Shown here piece by piece: positions 45,266 to 56,594 of a DNA stretch of 64,000 bases. Source of the stretch: Lactiplantibacillus songbeiensis (GTDB lineage: Bacteria; Bacillota; Bacilli; Lactobacillales; Lactobacillaceae); contig NZ_BJDL01000013.1 in NCBI RefSeq assembly GCF_005405125.1, positions 52,078 to 116,077 on the forward strand, given 5' to 3'. Both the position numbers and the translations under genes were made by a program. Positions within the stretch are counted from its first letter, which is position 1. Each line of letters starts with the position of its first letter. Below the pieces are notes generated by a model. It was not told the DNA's origin, searched no databases, and saw only the letters and a list, made by a program, of their open reading frames with translations.

Positions 45266-46486
45266 ATGGGGCGTTTAGCGGTGCAAGTAACAGCGAGATT
45301 GGCACGTAATTTTCATATTTTATGGTTTGGCAGCTTAATGACAGATTTGGGTAATGCGATGACGTTACCGTTTATTGTGCTCTATATCCAGACGTTAGGC
45401 CAATTTACCACAAACCAGGTTACGATTCTAGGAACGAGTGCGTTTGCGATTACGTATGTGTGCAAAGCGATTGCCGCACCGTTTTGGGGCCGTTTGGCTG
45501 ATCAAAAAGGTCGGAAGCTGATGTGCTTACGAGCGGCTGGCATGATGACAATGACCACTTTAGGCGTGGGATTGGCACCAAATGTCACGGTGCTACTAAT
45601 ATTAAGAGCCGTGCAGGGCGCTTTTTCAGGCTATATCAATAATGCGAATGCCTTGATTTCATTAAGTGCGCCAGCTGAGAATCGGGGGCAACTCTTAAGC
45701 AAATTAGTTACCGGGAGTATTAGTGGCACGTTGTTAGGACCATTGCTTGGTGGGGTGCTGGCCAGCACAGTCGGGTATCGTGGGGCGTTTGTTGTCACTA
45801 GTGGTGCTATGGCACTCGTTTTTGGCTTGACGTTGTGGGGCGTTCAAGAGACTGTAACGCCGATTAGTCGCGCAGCCCTACCACCATTAAGGCCGGTGCT
45901 TCAAAAGCAAGGCTATCGTTTCTTTATCGCGTTGTTGGCCTCACTATTAGTCATTCAGGCAACGACGACTGCAATCACGCCGATTTTGAGCTTGTTGGTG
46001 CAAACATTATTACCGAGTCAAACGACCATGTTGATTTTGATCACCGGGGTAGTGGCCGCCGCCCCCGGATTAGCGACGATTTTATTGGCTGGTCGGATTG
46101 GGCGGTTAATTGATCAGTTTGGTGCGGATCGTTGCTTGATTGCTTTCTTCACGATTAGTGGTTTGGATTTGCTACTAACTAGTTTAGTGACGCAAGTTTG
46201 GCAGTTAGCTGGTTTAAGATTTATTTTAGGCGTTGCTGATGCGGCACTTTTGCCGGCAATTCAAGTGTTGACAGTCCAAAGGGTGCCACGCACTGTTTTT
46301 GGTCGGGTATTTAGCTTTAATCAATCAGCCCAAGCTTGTGGCAACGTGTTAGGTCCTGGATTAGCGGCAGTCATCGCGACTCGTTGGGGTTATCAGCCAA
46401 TTTTTCTAGTTTTATCATTATTAGCGATGGGCGTCCTAACCATGTGGTGGCGTTTCTTTCGCCAGCAGGGGTGGTCTGAACGTTAA
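45266..46486 (+). CDS. Major facilitator superfamily transporter, drug-efflux type
   Basis: 406 aa with about 12 membrane helices. The MFS motif A (GRLADQKGRKLM) sits between helices 2 and 3, and motif C-like GTLLGPLLGGVLA in helix 5, typical of 12/14-TM multidrug antiporters. The start is uncertain: ATG 45266 has no clear ribosome site and GTG 45281 has a G-rich stretch before it. Substrate unknown; the nearest functional class is drug/proton antiport. It stands alone between rpsO and dapA. Confidence 0.87.
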   Translation: MGRLAVQVTARLARNFHILWFGSLMTDLGNAMTLPFIVLYIQTLGQFTTNQVTILGTSAFAITYVCKAIAAPFWGRLADQKGRKLMCLRAAGMMTMTTLGVGLAPNVTVLLILRAVQGAFSGYINNANALISLSAPAENRGQLLSKLVTGSISGTLLGPLLGGVLASTVGYRGAFVVTSGAMALVFGLTLWGVQETVTPISRAALPPLRPVLQKQGYRFFIALLASLLVIQATTTAITPILSLLVQTLLPSQTTMLILITGVVAAAPGLATILLAGRIGRLIDQFGADRCLIAFFTISGLDLLLTSLVTQVWQLAGLRFILGVADAALLPAIQVLTVQRVPRTVFGRVFSFNQSAQACGNVLGPGLAAVIATRWGYQPIFLVLSLLAMGVLTMWWRFFRQQGWSER

Positions 46487-46621
46487 CGAGGTGTCAGCCT
46501 GGCCTAGCCAGTGTGTGGTCTAGCTATTGCTTTACTGAGAAATGTGGTAAACTGGGGTGAGTTACTTATTCGGCGCAAGTACAATGGTACTTGTAAATTT
46601 TTATTATAAGGAGTTTTATTC

Positions 46622-47497
46622 ATGAACTTTGAAAATGTTGATTTAATGACTGCCATGGTCACCCCGTTTGACGATCAGCAAAAATTAGCTGATGATCGGC
46701 TACACAGCTTGATCGAACACTTATTGGCTCATGGGACCCAAGGCTTAATTGTCGGCGGAACCACTGGCGAAGCCCCAACGTTAACTGACGATGAAAAGAT
46801 CGACTTGTTAACCAAGACGGCTAAAATTGTTGCGGGACGGGTGCCAATTGTTGCCGGGACGGGTTCGAACAGTACCGCTGGGACGATTGCATTTACCAAA
46901 CGCGTTAGTCAAATTGAAGGGATTACCGCGGCTTTAGTCGTGGTACCTTATTACAACAAGCCTAATCAAGCTGGGATGATCGCTCATTTTACGGCTGTTG
47001 CTGATCAAGGCGGCTTACCAGTGATTATTTATAATATTCCCGGTCGTGTGATCGTTAAGATGGATGTGGATACGGTCTTAGAATTGGCTAAGAATCCCAA
47101 TATTATCGGTATTAAGCAGTGTGCGTCAATGGAAGAATTTGGCGCCTTGGTGGAACAAGCACCAGCCGACTTTTTAGTCTATACCGGTGAAGATGCTCAA
47201 AGCTTAGCGGCTAAAGAAATTGGCGGTGCTGGTGTCATTTCAGTTGCTAGTCACATCTATGGTGATGAAATGTCAGCGATGTATCAAGCTGTTGCCAATG
47301 GTGAAATTGCCATGGCAGCTAAGTATCAGCGTGATTTGACCCCGAAGATGGCGGCATTGTTCAGTGCACCATCGCCATCGCCGGTTAAAGCGGCTCTAAA
47401 TCATGTCGGTCAGTTAGTTGGTAATCCGCGATTACCAATCTTACCATTGACCGCTGCCCAAGAAAATAAGCTATTTCAAACGCTTAACATTAAATGA
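46622..47497 (+). CDS. dapA: 4-hydroxy-tetrahydrodipicolinate synthase
   Basis: 291 aa, ribosome site AAGGAG. A TIM-barrel class I aldolase that condenses pyruvate and aspartate semialdehyde for diaminopimelate and lysine. Motifs: MVTPF near the N-terminus, GGTTGEAPTL, the catalytic Tyr region VVPYYNKPNQ, VIIYNIPGR and the Schiff-base lysine in IGIKQCAS. The 135-bp leader has an extended -10 (TGGTAAACT) and a CAAGTAC/GTACTTG hairpin followed by a T-rich stretch, which might act as attenuator; no lysine riboswitch was recognised. It is followed by rnjB after 15 bp. Confidence 0.95.
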   Translation: MNFENVDLMTAMVTPFDDQQKLADDRLHSLIEHLLAHGTQGLIVGGTTGEAPTLTDDEKIDLLTKTAKIVAGRVPIVAGTGSNSTAGTIAFTKRVSQIEGITAALVVVPYYNKPNQAGMIAHFTAVADQGGLPVIIYNIPGRVIVKMDVDTVLELAKNPNIIGIKQCASMEEFGALVEQAPADFLVYTGEDAQSLAAKEIGGAGVISVASHIYGDEMSAMYQAVANGEIAMAAKYQRDLTPKMAALFSAPSPSPVKAALNHVGQLVGNPRLPILPLTAAQENKLFQTLNIK

Positions 47498-47512
47498 ATC
47501 AAGGTGAAATAA

Positions 47513-49237
47513 TTGAGTAGTAAAGTCCAAATTACCCCCATGGGTGGGGTCCGTGAAAACGGTAAAAACATGTACGCTGTTGAAGTTGACGGTGACATTT
47601 ATATTTTAGATTGTGGGTTAAAATACCCGGAAAATGAATTGCTTGGTATTGATATTGTCATTCCTGATTTCAGTTATTTACGGGAAAATGCTGATCGAAT
47701 TGTTGGGGTCTTCTTAACTCACGGTCATGCTGATGCGATTGGTGCCTTACCATATTTCTTGAATGAATTTACAGTCCCTGTTTTTGGGTCTGAATTAACC
47801 ATTGAATTGGCGAAAATTCAATTAAAGAAAGATCCACAAGCGAAGAACTTTGATGACTTCCACATTGTCGATGAAAAGACTGAAATCGATTTTGGTAATG
47901 TCACGGTCTCATTCTTCAGAACAACGCATTCAATTCCAGATTCAATGGGAATCGTGGTGCAAACGGATGTTGGTGAAGTTGTTTATACGGGTGATTTTAA
48001 GTTTGATCAGACGGCGATTGCTAGTTATCAGACTGATTTTGCTCGCTTAGCTGAAATTGGTTCAAAAGGGGTCTTAGCGCTCTTAAGCGATTCAGCGAGT
48101 GCAGAAAACTTCGAACAACCGGTGAGTGAACGTGAGATTGCGTCATACGTCTATGAAACCTTTAAATACCATGAAGGTCGAATTATTGTGGCGTCAGTGG
48201 CGTCGAATATCTTACGGATTCAACAAGTGTTGGATGCCGCAGAGAAGTCTGGTCGTAAAGTGGCTTTAATGCCTGGCGATGTTGAAAGCATTATTCAAAC
48301 GGCCTTAAAACTTGGTAAATTACGTGTGCCGGATGATGTGGTTGTCCCACTTGATTCAATCAGCAAGTTAGATCCGTCACAGACGGTCATTCTGCAAACT
48401 GGTCGGATGGGTGAACCCATCAAAGCTTTGCAACGGATGTCGAATAAGCAAGAAGGCAAAGTGAACATTGAGTCTGGTGACCTCGTCTTTATTACGACGA
48501 CGCCATCACATTCGATGGAAACGGTCGTGGCAAAGACGCGTGATATGATTTATCGGGCCGATGCTGATGTCAAAGCCATTGCTGATGAGATGAATTCATC
48601 GGGTCATGCGACGAAGCGCGACTTACAATTGATGATGAATCTGATGAAGCCTAAGTACTTTATTCCCATTCAAGGCGAATACCGATTATTGGATAGCCAT
48701 GCAGAATTTGCTAAAGAAGTGGGGATTCCAGATGACCATATCTTCATTCCAGCTAAGGGCGACCAGTTGTTGTATGACGGTGATGAGATGCACTTAGCAG
48801 GCTCAGTTGAGATTGGCGATACCATGATTGATGGGATTGGTGTCGGTGATATCGGCAATATCGTCTTACGTGATCGTAAGATCTTATCGGAAGATGGGAT
48901 TTTTGTGGCCGTAGTCACGATTGATCGTAAGAAGAAAAAGATTATTGCAACACCAAAGATTACGTCACGTGGTTTTGTCTACGTCAAGACCAGTAAAGAT
49001 TTAATGCAAGAAAGCGCGGAATTAGTTAAAGAAACCGTTCAGTCAAATTTGGATAATAAGGAATTTGATTGGGGGCACTTGAAACAAGCCGTGCGTGAAA
49101 AATTAAATCATTATTTATGGGATCAGACGAAGCGTCACCCTGTTATCTTGCCAGTTATTATGGAAGTTAATCAGCATCATCGTCGGCATAAGAAAGCCAA
49201 GAGCGATGAACCTGAAACAGCGGAAACTGAAGCTTAA
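47513..49237 (+). CDS. rnjB: Ribonuclease J2
   Basis: 574 aa from TTG 47513. RNase J fold, paralogue of the protein at 18666. The zinc motif is changed to LTHGHADAIGALP, where J1 has HxHxDH: the last His is replaced by Ala, a hallmark of the weakly active J2 partner that forms a complex with J1. Other motifs ([29 protein letters not shown]) are near-normal. The end is Glu/Thr/Lys-rich (KKAKSDEPETAETEA). Cotranscribed with dapA, the same neighbour as in Bacillus. Confidence 0.94.
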   Translation: MSSKVQITPMGGVRENGKNMYAVEVDGDIYILDCGLKYPENELLGIDIVIPDFSYLRENADRIVGVFLTHGHADAIGALPYFLNEFTVPVFGSELTIELAKIQLKKDPQAKNFDDFHIVDEKTEIDFGNVTVSFFRTTHSIPDSMGIVVQTDVGEVVYTGDFKFDQTAIASYQTDFARLAEIGSKGVLALLSDSASAENFEQPVSEREIASYVYETFKYHEGRIIVASVASNILRIQQVLDAAEKSGRKVALMPGDVESIIQTALKLGKLRVPDDVVVPLDSISKLDPSQTVILQTGRMGEPIKALQRMSNKQEGKVNIESGDLVFITTTPSHSMETVVAKTRDMIYRADADVKAIADEMNSSGHATKRDLQLMMNLMKPKYFIPIQGEYRLLDSHAEFAKEVGIPDDHIFIPAKGDQLLYDGDEMHLAGSVEIGDTMIDGIGVGDIGNIVLRDRKILSEDGIFVAVVTIDRKKKKIIATPKITSRGFVYVKTSKDLMQESAELVKETVQSNLDNKEFDWGHLKQAVREKLNHYLWDQTKRHPVILPVIMEVNQHHRRHKKAKSDEPETAETEA

Positions 49238-49247
49238 AACCAATGAT

Positions 49248-49273
49248 AGCCGGGCATTTTGTCCCGGCTTTTT
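49248..49273 (+). terminator. Intrinsic terminator after rnjB
   Basis: AGCCGGG/CCCGGCT stem with an 8-nt loop and a T-run, 11 bp after the stop. Confidence 0.85.
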
Positions 49274-49302
49274 GGTTACAATCGAAAAGGAGGGGATGTT
49301 GC

Positions 49303-50214
49303 ATGTCCACGACAACTCTGGCTCAGGCTCAATCAGCATTAGAAGCCGGTCAATGGTCTTTAGCGGCGAGTCTATTCGAAACGGTCTATCAGACTAACCA
49401 AACGCTAGCATTGAACCTGCAACTAGTGACAGCGCTAAAAGCTGATCAGAAGTATACACTTGCCAGTTCATATGCGGCTGAATTTGAAACGGACTATTTA
49501 GCCACAGCTGACCGGTTTAAGTTGTACTTGACCGTGTTACTGGCTAGTCATCAATTTATTAAGGCACGTTTGATTACCGAAGCTTGTCGGCAGACGTCGG
49601 CTAACTGGCTGGCTGAAGCTGATCAACAGATCAGGACAGCGGAACAAGCTGCCGAGCAAACGATGCAACAGACATTAACAACGACGATGCGACAGTTTTA
49701 CCACTTATCTGATCAACCGGTCGCTGCACAGGCAGAACGGCTAGCGGCGGCCCAACATTTGACGGTTGCTAAATATCTAACAGCGGCCAAATTCTTATTG
49801 GTGGATCCATTCTTACATCAATTGTCGCGCGTCGAAGTATTATACACGTTGCGTGGTTTGGGGACGACCGATGCGGTGCAGTTTTTGTGGTTTGACCAGA
49901 CCGAGCAGACGGTGGTGCCAGCTGAGCTGCCAGTGATTGGCAGTGATCGGGTCAGTCAACAATTGCAAGCGGAGATTCAACGACAAGCCGGGCAGGTTGA
50001 TGCAACTTTAGCGGCCGGCTTGCAAGCTGAGTTACCGTTGCAATTAATGTATTTATATCCAACGCCGGCTAAAATTGTGACGGATGCTAAAATTTGGATA
50101 AATTTATTAATTGCGACTCAACGTGGGTCAATTCCACGACATTTAACGGTTGCTGGTCAAAAGATGGCTGAAAATCAAGCGAAAATTCGTGAATTTAATG
50201 AGAATTTAGTTTAA
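49303..50214 (+). CDS. Helical TPR-like protein of unknown function
   Basis: 303 aa from ATG 49303 (AAAAGGAGGGG ribosome site); the longer frame starting at 49243 runs through the terminator. All-helical, with TPR-like pairs at the N-terminus (LAQAQSALEAGQWSLAASLFETVYQ, then ALNLQLVTALKADQKYTLASSYAAEF), and a Gln/Ala-rich centre. No signal or membrane segment. It may be a cytosolic scaffold. Lies between rnjB and tuf with no obvious partner. Confidence 0.75.
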   Translation: MSTTTLAQAQSALEAGQWSLAASLFETVYQTNQTLALNLQLVTALKADQKYTLASSYAAEFETDYLATADRFKLYLTVLLASHQFIKARLITEACRQTSANWLAEADQQIRTAEQAAEQTMQQTLTTTMRQFYHLSDQPVAAQAERLAAAQHLTVAKYLTAAKFLLVDPFLHQLSRVEVLYTLRGLGTTDAVQFLWFDQTEQTVVPAELPVIGSDRVSQQLQAEIQRQAGQVDATLAAGLQAELPLQLMYLYPTPAKIVTDAKIWINLLIATQRGSIPRHLTVAGQKMAENQAKIREFNENLV

Positions 50215-50271
50215 TAATTGAAAGCAATAAGCTTTTACTTACAAAAATTCAACTTTTTGGATAATATCTGT

Positions 50272-50300
50272 TTACAAATCAGATGGCACTATATATAATG
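50272..50300 (+). promoter_or_regulatory. tuf promoter P1
   Basis: TTTACA (50272-50277), a 17-bp spacer and TATAAT (50295-50300). Confidence 0.75.
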
Positions 50301-50330
50301 TTTAAGGATTCCTAGTGATGGGTGCGACAT

Positions 50331-50359
50331 TTGGCCTTTTCATTAGGATGTAGTATAAT
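50331..50359 (+). promoter_or_regulatory. tuf promoter P2
   Basis: TTTGGC (50331-50336), a 17-bp spacer and a consensus TATAAT (50354-50359), 73 bp before the ATG. Downstream a TGTCGGG/CCTGACA hairpin lies in the leader. Two tandem promoters fit very high expression. Confidence 0.6.
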
Positions 50360-50432
50360 ATTAACTAAAGAATTGTCGGGACATTAATTGGCCTGACATT
50401 ATTCTTGCGAAAATCACAGGAGGTTTCATTTA

Positions 50433-51620
<1,188 letters not shown>

Positions 51621-51650
51621 TCTCTAGTTGATTTTCATTGATTCATCTAA

Positions 51651-51688
51651 GAGAGACTTGGAGGATTTCTTCCAGGTCTCTTTTTTTT
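51651..51688 (+). terminator. Intrinsic terminator after tuf
   Basis: An 11-bp stem AGAGACTTGGA/TCCAGGTCTCT (one G-U) followed by eight T. Confidence 0.93.
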
Positions 51689-51739
51689 AAGAAAACTAAC
51701 AATAAAACGCAGTATCTAGCGCTTTTTTAGCCAATCTGG

Positions 51740-51768
51740 TTTACTTTATTGGAGCGATAGGTTAAACT
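51740..51768 (+). promoter_or_regulatory. Putative tig promoter
   Basis: TTTACT (51740-51745), a 17-bp spacer and TAAACT (51763-51768), 59 bp before tig. Confidence 0.5.
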
Positions 51769-51826
51769 AATCAAGTATGCAATTGACTTGAATTGTAGAA
51801 AATATTAATGTTTCGGAGGGAATACA

Positions 51827-53143
51827 ATGGCTGCAAAGTGGGAAAAGAAAGAAGGCAACCAAGGCGAATTAACATTCGAAATTGGTGCTGATAAGATCCA
51901 AGAAGGAATCGACAAGGCCTTCCAACGTACTAAGAAGAATTTAAACGTCCCTGGTTTCCGTAAGGGTAAGGTTCCACGTCAAATCTTCAATCAAATGTAT
52001 GGTGAAGAAGCACTCTACCAAGATGCTTTGAACATCGTGCTCCCTGAAGCATATGAAGAAGCGATTAAAGATACTGAAATTGAACCAGTTGACCAACCTC
52101 AAATCGATGTTGATAGCATGGAAAAGGGTCAACCATGGGTCTTAAAAGCGGTTGTTACCGTTAAGCCTGAAGTTAAATTAGGCGACTACAAAGAACTTAG
52201 TGTTACCCGTCAAAATACGCGAGTATACGCTAAGGACGTTGACGCTGAATTAGAATCACGGCGTGAAAAGCAAGCTGAATTAGTCTTGAAAGAAGACCAA
52301 CCAGCTGCTAACGGCGACACCGTTGTGATTGACTTCAAGGGATTCGTTGATGGCGAACCTTTCGAAGGCGGCGAATCAGAAAACTACTCCCTTGAATTAG
52401 GCTCAAACTCCTTTATTCCTGGCTTCGAAGACCAATTAGTTGGTGTTAAAGCTGGCGAAGACAAAGAAGTTAAGGTAACTTTCCCTAAAGATTACCAAGC
52501 TGAAGACTTACAAGACAAGGAAGCCACTTTCAAGGTTACTGTCCATGAAGTTAAGACTAAGGAACTCCCTGAATTAGACGACGAATTCGCTAAGGATGTT
52601 GACGAAGATGTTGACACGCTTGAAGAATTAAAAGCTAAGATCAAGGATGAACTTAAGGACCAAAAAGAAAAGGCTGCTCATGATGCCATTGAAGACGAAG
52701 CTTTAAACCAAGCCGTTGACAATGCTGAAATTGAAGCCGTTCCTGATGCCATGAAGGAAGACGATATTCATCGTCAAATGGATCAATACTTGGCTAATAT
52801 GCAACAACAAGGTATCGATCCTAAGACCTACTACAAGTTAACTGGGACTTCAGAAGACGATTTACACAAGCAGTTCTCTGCTGATGCAGAACGTCGAGTT
52901 AAGACTAACTTGGTCTTAGAAGCCATTGTTGAAGCCGAAGATATCAAACCATCTAAGGAAGAAATCGACAACGAAGTTAAGGACTTAGCAGGTCAATACA
53001 ACATGGAAGAAAGTGCCGTTCGCGGGGCTTTGACTGATGACATGTTGTCACACGATATCGCTATTCGCCAAGCCGTTGATATGATTACCGACTCAGCTAA
53101 GCAAAATGCTAAAGCTGACGATAAAAAAGATGATAAAGACTAA
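51827..53143 (+). CDS. tig: Trigger factor (ribosome-bound chaperone)
   Basis: 438 aa, ribosome site GGAGGG. N-terminal ribosome-binding domain with the signature [12 protein letters not shown] (about 44-55), a central FKBP-type prolyl isomerase domain (about 155-245; [20 protein letters not shown]) and a long helical C-terminal chaperone domain ending in a Lys/Asp-rich tail ([10 protein letters not shown]). It binds nascent chains at the ribosome exit. Lies before the clpX region, as in many bacteria, though an acyltransferase gene is inserted between. Confidence 0.97.
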   Translation: MAAKWEKKEGNQGELTFEIGADKIQEGIDKAFQRTKKNLNVPGFRKGKVPRQIFNQMYGEEALYQDALNIVLPEAYEEAIKDTEIEPVDQPQIDVDSMEKGQPWVLKAVVTVKPEVKLGDYKELSVTRQNTRVYAKDVDAELESRREKQAELVLKEDQPAANGDTVVIDFKGFVDGEPFEGGESENYSLELGSNSFIPGFEDQLVGVKAGEDKEVKVTFPKDYQAEDLQDKEATFKVTVHEVKTKELPELDDEFAKDVDEDVDTLEELKAKIKDELKDQKEKAAHDAIEDEALNQAVDNAEIEAVPDAMKEDDIHRQMDQYLANMQQQGIDPKTYYKLTGTSEDDLHKQFSADAERRVKTNLVLEAIVEAEDIKPSKEEIDNEVKDLAGQYNMEESAVRGALTDDMLSHDIAIRQAVDMITDSAKQNAKADDKKDDKD

Positions 53144-53175
53144 TTTTTAGAAATTAGTTGACATTAGTCACGGTA

Positions 53176-53211
53176 AGTCCGGGTCCTCATTGAGGGCCCG
53201 GGCTTTTTTTT
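53176..53211 (+). terminator. Intrinsic terminator after tig
   Basis: A GC-rich stem AGTCCGGGTCCTC/GAGGGCCCGGGCT with two bulges, followed by an eight-T run. Confidence 0.9.
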
Positions 53212-53257
53212 GAAAAATTGGCATCAAACGACTGCATCACGGGGGGATCTCAGTTAA

Positions 53258-54352
53258 ATGGATTTCATATTGTTGCTTATTATGGCAAGCTTTGGCTTGT
53301 CATTGCGTTATCGGTCGAGTGGGCCTAACGCAGCAGATTTAGACCGTCAGACGACTATGACGATCAATGGGCTGCTTTTGTTGTTGGTGGTCTTTAGTCA
53401 TTTTATGACCTATATTGCCTTACCGGTGCACTTTGCGAAGCTAACGCAAGTTTGGATGTTGGTAAAAGGCCAATTGATTGTCACGACCTTTCTCTTCTTT
53501 TCCGGGTACGGCATTTACGTTCAATTAAAGAAGCGTGGGCGTCCGTATTTAAAAACGTTTCCGAAACATCGACTTTTATTTTTATGGTCGAAATTTGCCC
53601 TTGCGGTGACACTGTACTTAATGATTGCGTTGATGACTAAACGGGCATTGACGTTACCACATGTTTTGTTAAGTTATTTAGGACTAGCAACTATCGGTAA
53701 CAGTGCTTGGTATATTTTTATCATTCTCTTTTTATACGTGTTAACGTATTTTGCCTGGGAATTATTTCCAACTAATCATCGCCAAGCCGTTGGTTTTATC
53801 GTCCTCGGGTGTCTAGTTTACATGTTGATTGCTAATTGGTTACTGCCAGAATATTATGCCAATACGGTCTTCTGTTACGTTGCCGGGATGGGGTATGCCC
53901 ACTATAAAGTAGTGATTGAACGGGTCGTTTGTCGAAATTGGATGCGTTATTTGTTGGTCGGCCTGAGTGCGTTAGTTATTTTTGCTGCAAGTTATTTAAT
54001 TTGTGCGCAGACCAGTGGCTTAGTTCGCTTGGTTAGTTATCAAATTGCGGGCGTGATGTTTGCCTTTTGTTTTGTCTGGCTCACCATGCGGTTTAACATC
54101 CGTAATCCGGTTTTAGCGTATATTGGTGGCCCCGCGATGTTCTCAATTTATATCTTACAACGTATCCCAATGATGGGCTTACAACAAACCGGACTAGTTA
54201 ATCGTCCTGTTAGCTATTTTATCAGCGTCTTAGGACTTACTTTGTTACTGGGATGGTTGTTTGATAAGGGAACTAGGGTGCTCTGGTTACACAGCTTTGG
54301 GCGTTCTAAGCAGGCCAGTAAAGTTGAAGTGAAGCCACTTAGTCATCATTAG
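53258..54352 (+). CDS. Membrane acyltransferase-3 family protein
   Basis: 364 aa with ribosome site GGGGGGATC. About ten membrane helices and the layout of acyltransferase-3/OafA-like proteins, with the early His of the family in LLVVFSHFMTY (about 47). These enzymes O-acylate sugars in surface polymers or secreted glycans. The N-terminus is unusual: a helix (MDFILLLIMASFGLSL) and the segment RSSGPNAADLDR before the first family helix. It is an insertion between tig and clpX, and own promoter elements are not clear. Substrate unknown; membership is likely but not certain. Confidence 0.72.
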   Translation: MDFILLLIMASFGLSLRYRSSGPNAADLDRQTTMTINGLLLLLVVFSHFMTYIALPVHFAKLTQVWMLVKGQLIVTTFLFFSGYGIYVQLKKRGRPYLKTFPKHRLLFLWSKFALAVTLYLMIALMTKRALTLPHVLLSYLGLATIGNSAWYIFIILFLYVLTYFAWELFPTNHRQAVGFIVLGCLVYMLIANWLLPEYYANTVFCYVAGMGYAHYKVVIERVVCRNWMRYLLVGLSALVIFAASYLICAQTSGLVRLVSYQIAGVMFAFCFVWLTMRFNIRNPVLAYIGGPAMFSIYILQRIPMMGLQQTGLVNRPVSYFISVLGLTLLLGWLFDKGTRVLWLHSFGRSKQASKVEVKPLSHH

Positions 54353-54397
54353 AGTGGGCTAGCTCGAAAGTTGCTAGTCAGTTAAGTAGACAAATTA

Positions 54398-54427
54398 TTT
54401 CAGGTTTTCAAACCTGCATGTTATAGT
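54398..54427 (+). promoter_or_regulatory. Putative clpX promoter with a palindrome in the spacer
   Basis: TTTCAG (54398-54403), an 18-bp spacer and TATAGT (54422-54427). CAGGTTT-TC-AAACCTG (54401-54416) is a perfect 7-bp-arm palindrome overlapping the -35 and spacer. A second hairpin AACCAGC/GCTGGTT (54441-54458) lies in the leader. The palindrome does not match the CtsR heptad repeat. Confidence 0.45.
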
Positions 54428-54517
54428 AGTTGTCGAGGTTAACCAGCCATAGCTGGTTTTAGCCCTTGTTTTCTGTTATGATTAATTCACGTAAATACAT
54501 CGATGAGGTGAGAATGA

Positions 54518-55780
54518 ATGTTTGAAAATACCGAGACAAACGGCCCAGTTAACTGCTCATTTTGTGGGAAGTCACAGGATCAAGTTAAGAAAATTGTCGC
54601 CGGCCCCGGCGTTTATATCTGCAACGAATGTATCGATTTGTGCAAGGAAATTATCGATGAAGAGTTTAGTGAAGAACGCTCACACGAATTAACAGATATC
54701 CCAACGCCTAAGGAAATTGTTGACGAATTGGATCAATATGTTATTGGTCAAAATGAAGCCAAACGGACGCTTTCAGTAGCGGTCTATAACCACTACAAGC
54801 GGGTTAAGGCGATGGCCGATAGTGATGAAACAACTGATGGTCCTGAATTGCAAAAGAGTAATATTAGTTTAGTCGGCCCAACTGGTTCTGGGAAGACGTT
54901 CTTGGCTCAAAGTTTAGCCCGGATCTTGGATGTGCCATTTGCAATTGCGGATGCGACCACCTTGACTGAAGCTGGATATGTTGGGGAAGACGTTGAAAAT
55001 ATTCTTTTGAAGTTATTGCAAAACGCTGATTATGACGTTGAGCGTGCCGAAAAAGGGATTATTTATATCGACGAAATTGATAAGATTGCTAAGAAGAGTG
55101 AAAATGTCTCCATTACTCGGGATGTCTCCGGTGAAGGGGTTCAACAAGCACTCTTGAAGATCTTGGAAGGTACGATTGCGAATGTGCCGCCGCAGGGTGG
55201 ACGTAAGCATCCACAACAAGAATTCATTCAAATCGACACAACCAACATCTTATTTATCGTTGGTGGGGCATTTGATGGCATTGAAGAGATTGTTAAGCGT
55301 CGTTTGGGTGATAAGACGATTGGCTTTGGTTCCGATACAGACGGCAAGAATGCGGTCTTAGACGATACCAAGAGTTTGATGCAACAAGTTGTTCCTGAAG
55401 ACTTGTTACAATTTGGGTTGATTCCTGAATTTATCGGGCGGCTACCAATCTTAACGGCTTTGGAACGATTAACGGAACATGATTTGGTTCGGATTTTAAC
55501 GGAACCTAAGAATGCGCTCGTTAAGCAATATCAACGCCTATTATCTTTGGACGGTGTTGAGCTAAAATTCGATGATGAATCCTTAGAAGCGATTGCCCAA
55601 GAAGCACTGGCTCGTAATACAGGAGCGCGTGGGTTGCGGTCCATTATTGAAGACACAATGCGTGACATTATGTTCGACATTCCTAGTCGGGAAGATGTTA
55701 AGAAAGTGGTTATCAATAAGGCTACCGTTGAAGATCATGCTGAACCAGAATTAGTCCTTGAAGATCAAAAAGCCTCATAA
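54518..55780 (+). CDS. clpX: ATP-dependent Clp protease, ATPase subunit ClpX
   Basis: 420 aa, normal length. N-terminal zinc-binding domain (CSFCGK ... CNECIDLC, about 12-38), AAA+ module with Walker A GPTGSGKT (about 120), Walker [10 protein letters not shown], sensor motifs, pore loop YVGED, and the ClpP-binding IGF loop (KTIGFGSD near 267). It unfolds substrates for ClpP. The gene is followed by engB, the common Firmicute order. Confidence 0.98.
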   Translation: MFENTETNGPVNCSFCGKSQDQVKKIVAGPGVYICNECIDLCKEIIDEEFSEERSHELTDIPTPKEIVDELDQYVIGQNEAKRTLSVAVYNHYKRVKAMADSDETTDGPELQKSNISLVGPTGSGKTFLAQSLARILDVPFAIADATTLTEAGYVGEDVENILLKLLQNADYDVERAEKGIIYIDEIDKIAKKSENVSITRDVSGEGVQQALLKILEGTIANVPPQGGRKHPQQEFIQIDTTNILFIVGGAFDGIEEIVKRRLGDKTIGFGSDTDGKNAVLDDTKSLMQQVVPEDLLQFGLIPEFIGRLPILTALERLTEHDLVRILTEPKNALVKQYQRLLSLDGVELKFDDESLEAIAQEALARNTGARGLRSIIEDTMRDIMFDIPSREDVKKVVINKATVEDHAEPELVLEDQKAS

Positions 55781-55817
55781 AAATTAAGTTAGTTTGCTAA
55801 CGGCAAATGACTGGGGC

Positions 55818-55857
55818 AGACATCACGATGATGCGATTATCGTGATGTCTTTTTTTA
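55818..55857 (+). terminator. Intrinsic terminator after clpX
   Basis: A perfect 12-bp stem AGACATCACGAT/ATCGTGATGTCT with a 9-nt loop and seven T. Confidence 0.94.
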
Positions 55858-55999
55858 GGCCGTGATTGCGGGCAGTCCACTTAACTAGCGGGGCCAATAC
55901 GGGATGGTGGGATTTCAAGATTAGCCAATCCATTTCCAGAGTTTAGGAGTTGAAATGTGTTAAAATAGACAAAGACTATTTGATAAGGGAGCTATTTTG

Positions 56000-56593
56000 A
56001 TGGAAGTGCATAACGTAGAACTAGTAATGAGCGCGGTGGCGCCCAGCCAATACCCCACGACCGGCTTTCCAGAGATTGCGTTGTCAGGTCGCTCGAATGT
56101 TGGTAAGTCGTCTTTGATCAATGTGTTGATCAATCGCAATAGCTATGCGCGGACGTCAAGCCAACCGGGTAAAACCCAAACGTTGAACTTTTACAAGGTG
56201 GAAGAGCAATTATACTTTGTGGATGTTCCAGGGTATGGCTATGCTAAGGTATCCAAAAAGGATCGCGAAAAGTTCGGGCAAATGATCGAGACGTATTTGA
56301 CGAACCGTTCAACGTTACGCGGTGTGATTATTTTGGTGGATGCGCGGCATGCGCCAACGCAAGATGATGTGGCCATGTATGACTGGATGCGGTATTACAA
56401 GATGCCATTGTTAGTGGTTGCCACTAAGAGTGATAAGATTGCGCGTGGTAAGTGGAATAAACAAGAGAGTTTAATTAAAAAGGCGCTGCATTTCCAAGCA
56501 AGTGATGACTTTATTGCCTTTTCAGCGAAGACGAAAGACGGTAAAGACGCGGTTTGGCAATGGATTGAGGCGCACACAGTAGGGGGCAAGTAA
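56000..56593 (+). CDS. engB: Ribosome biogenesis GTPase EngB/YsxC
   Basis: 197 aa from ATG 56000 (AAGGGAGC ribosome site; a TTG one codon upstream is the other option). P-loop GRSNVGKSS, switch [11 protein letters not shown], specificity ATKSDK and the G5 FSAKT. Needed for 50S subunit maturation. An extended -10 (TGTTAAAAT, 55958-55966) lies 34 bp upstream, so it can be transcribed apart from clpX, whose terminator is strong. Confidence 0.96.
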   Translation: MEVHNVELVMSAVAPSQYPTTGFPEIALSGRSNVGKSSLINVLINRNSYARTSSQPGKTQTLNFYKVEEQLYFVDVPGYGYAKVSKKDREKFGQMIETYLTNRSTLRGVIILVDARHAPTQDDVAMYDWMRYYKMPLLVVATKSDKIARGKWNKQESLIKKALHFQASDDFIAFSAKTKDGKDAVWQWIEAHTVGGK

Positions 56594-56594
56594 C

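Noticed and set aside
46487..46621. Lysine riboswitch or T-box before dapA
   Set aside because: The 135-bp leader is too short and lacks the T-box sequence or the lysine aptamer core. Only a small 7-bp hairpin is present.
54401..54416. CtsR operator at clpX
   Set aside because: The CtsR site is a tandem heptad GGTCAAA repeat; this is an inverted CAGGTTT repeat.
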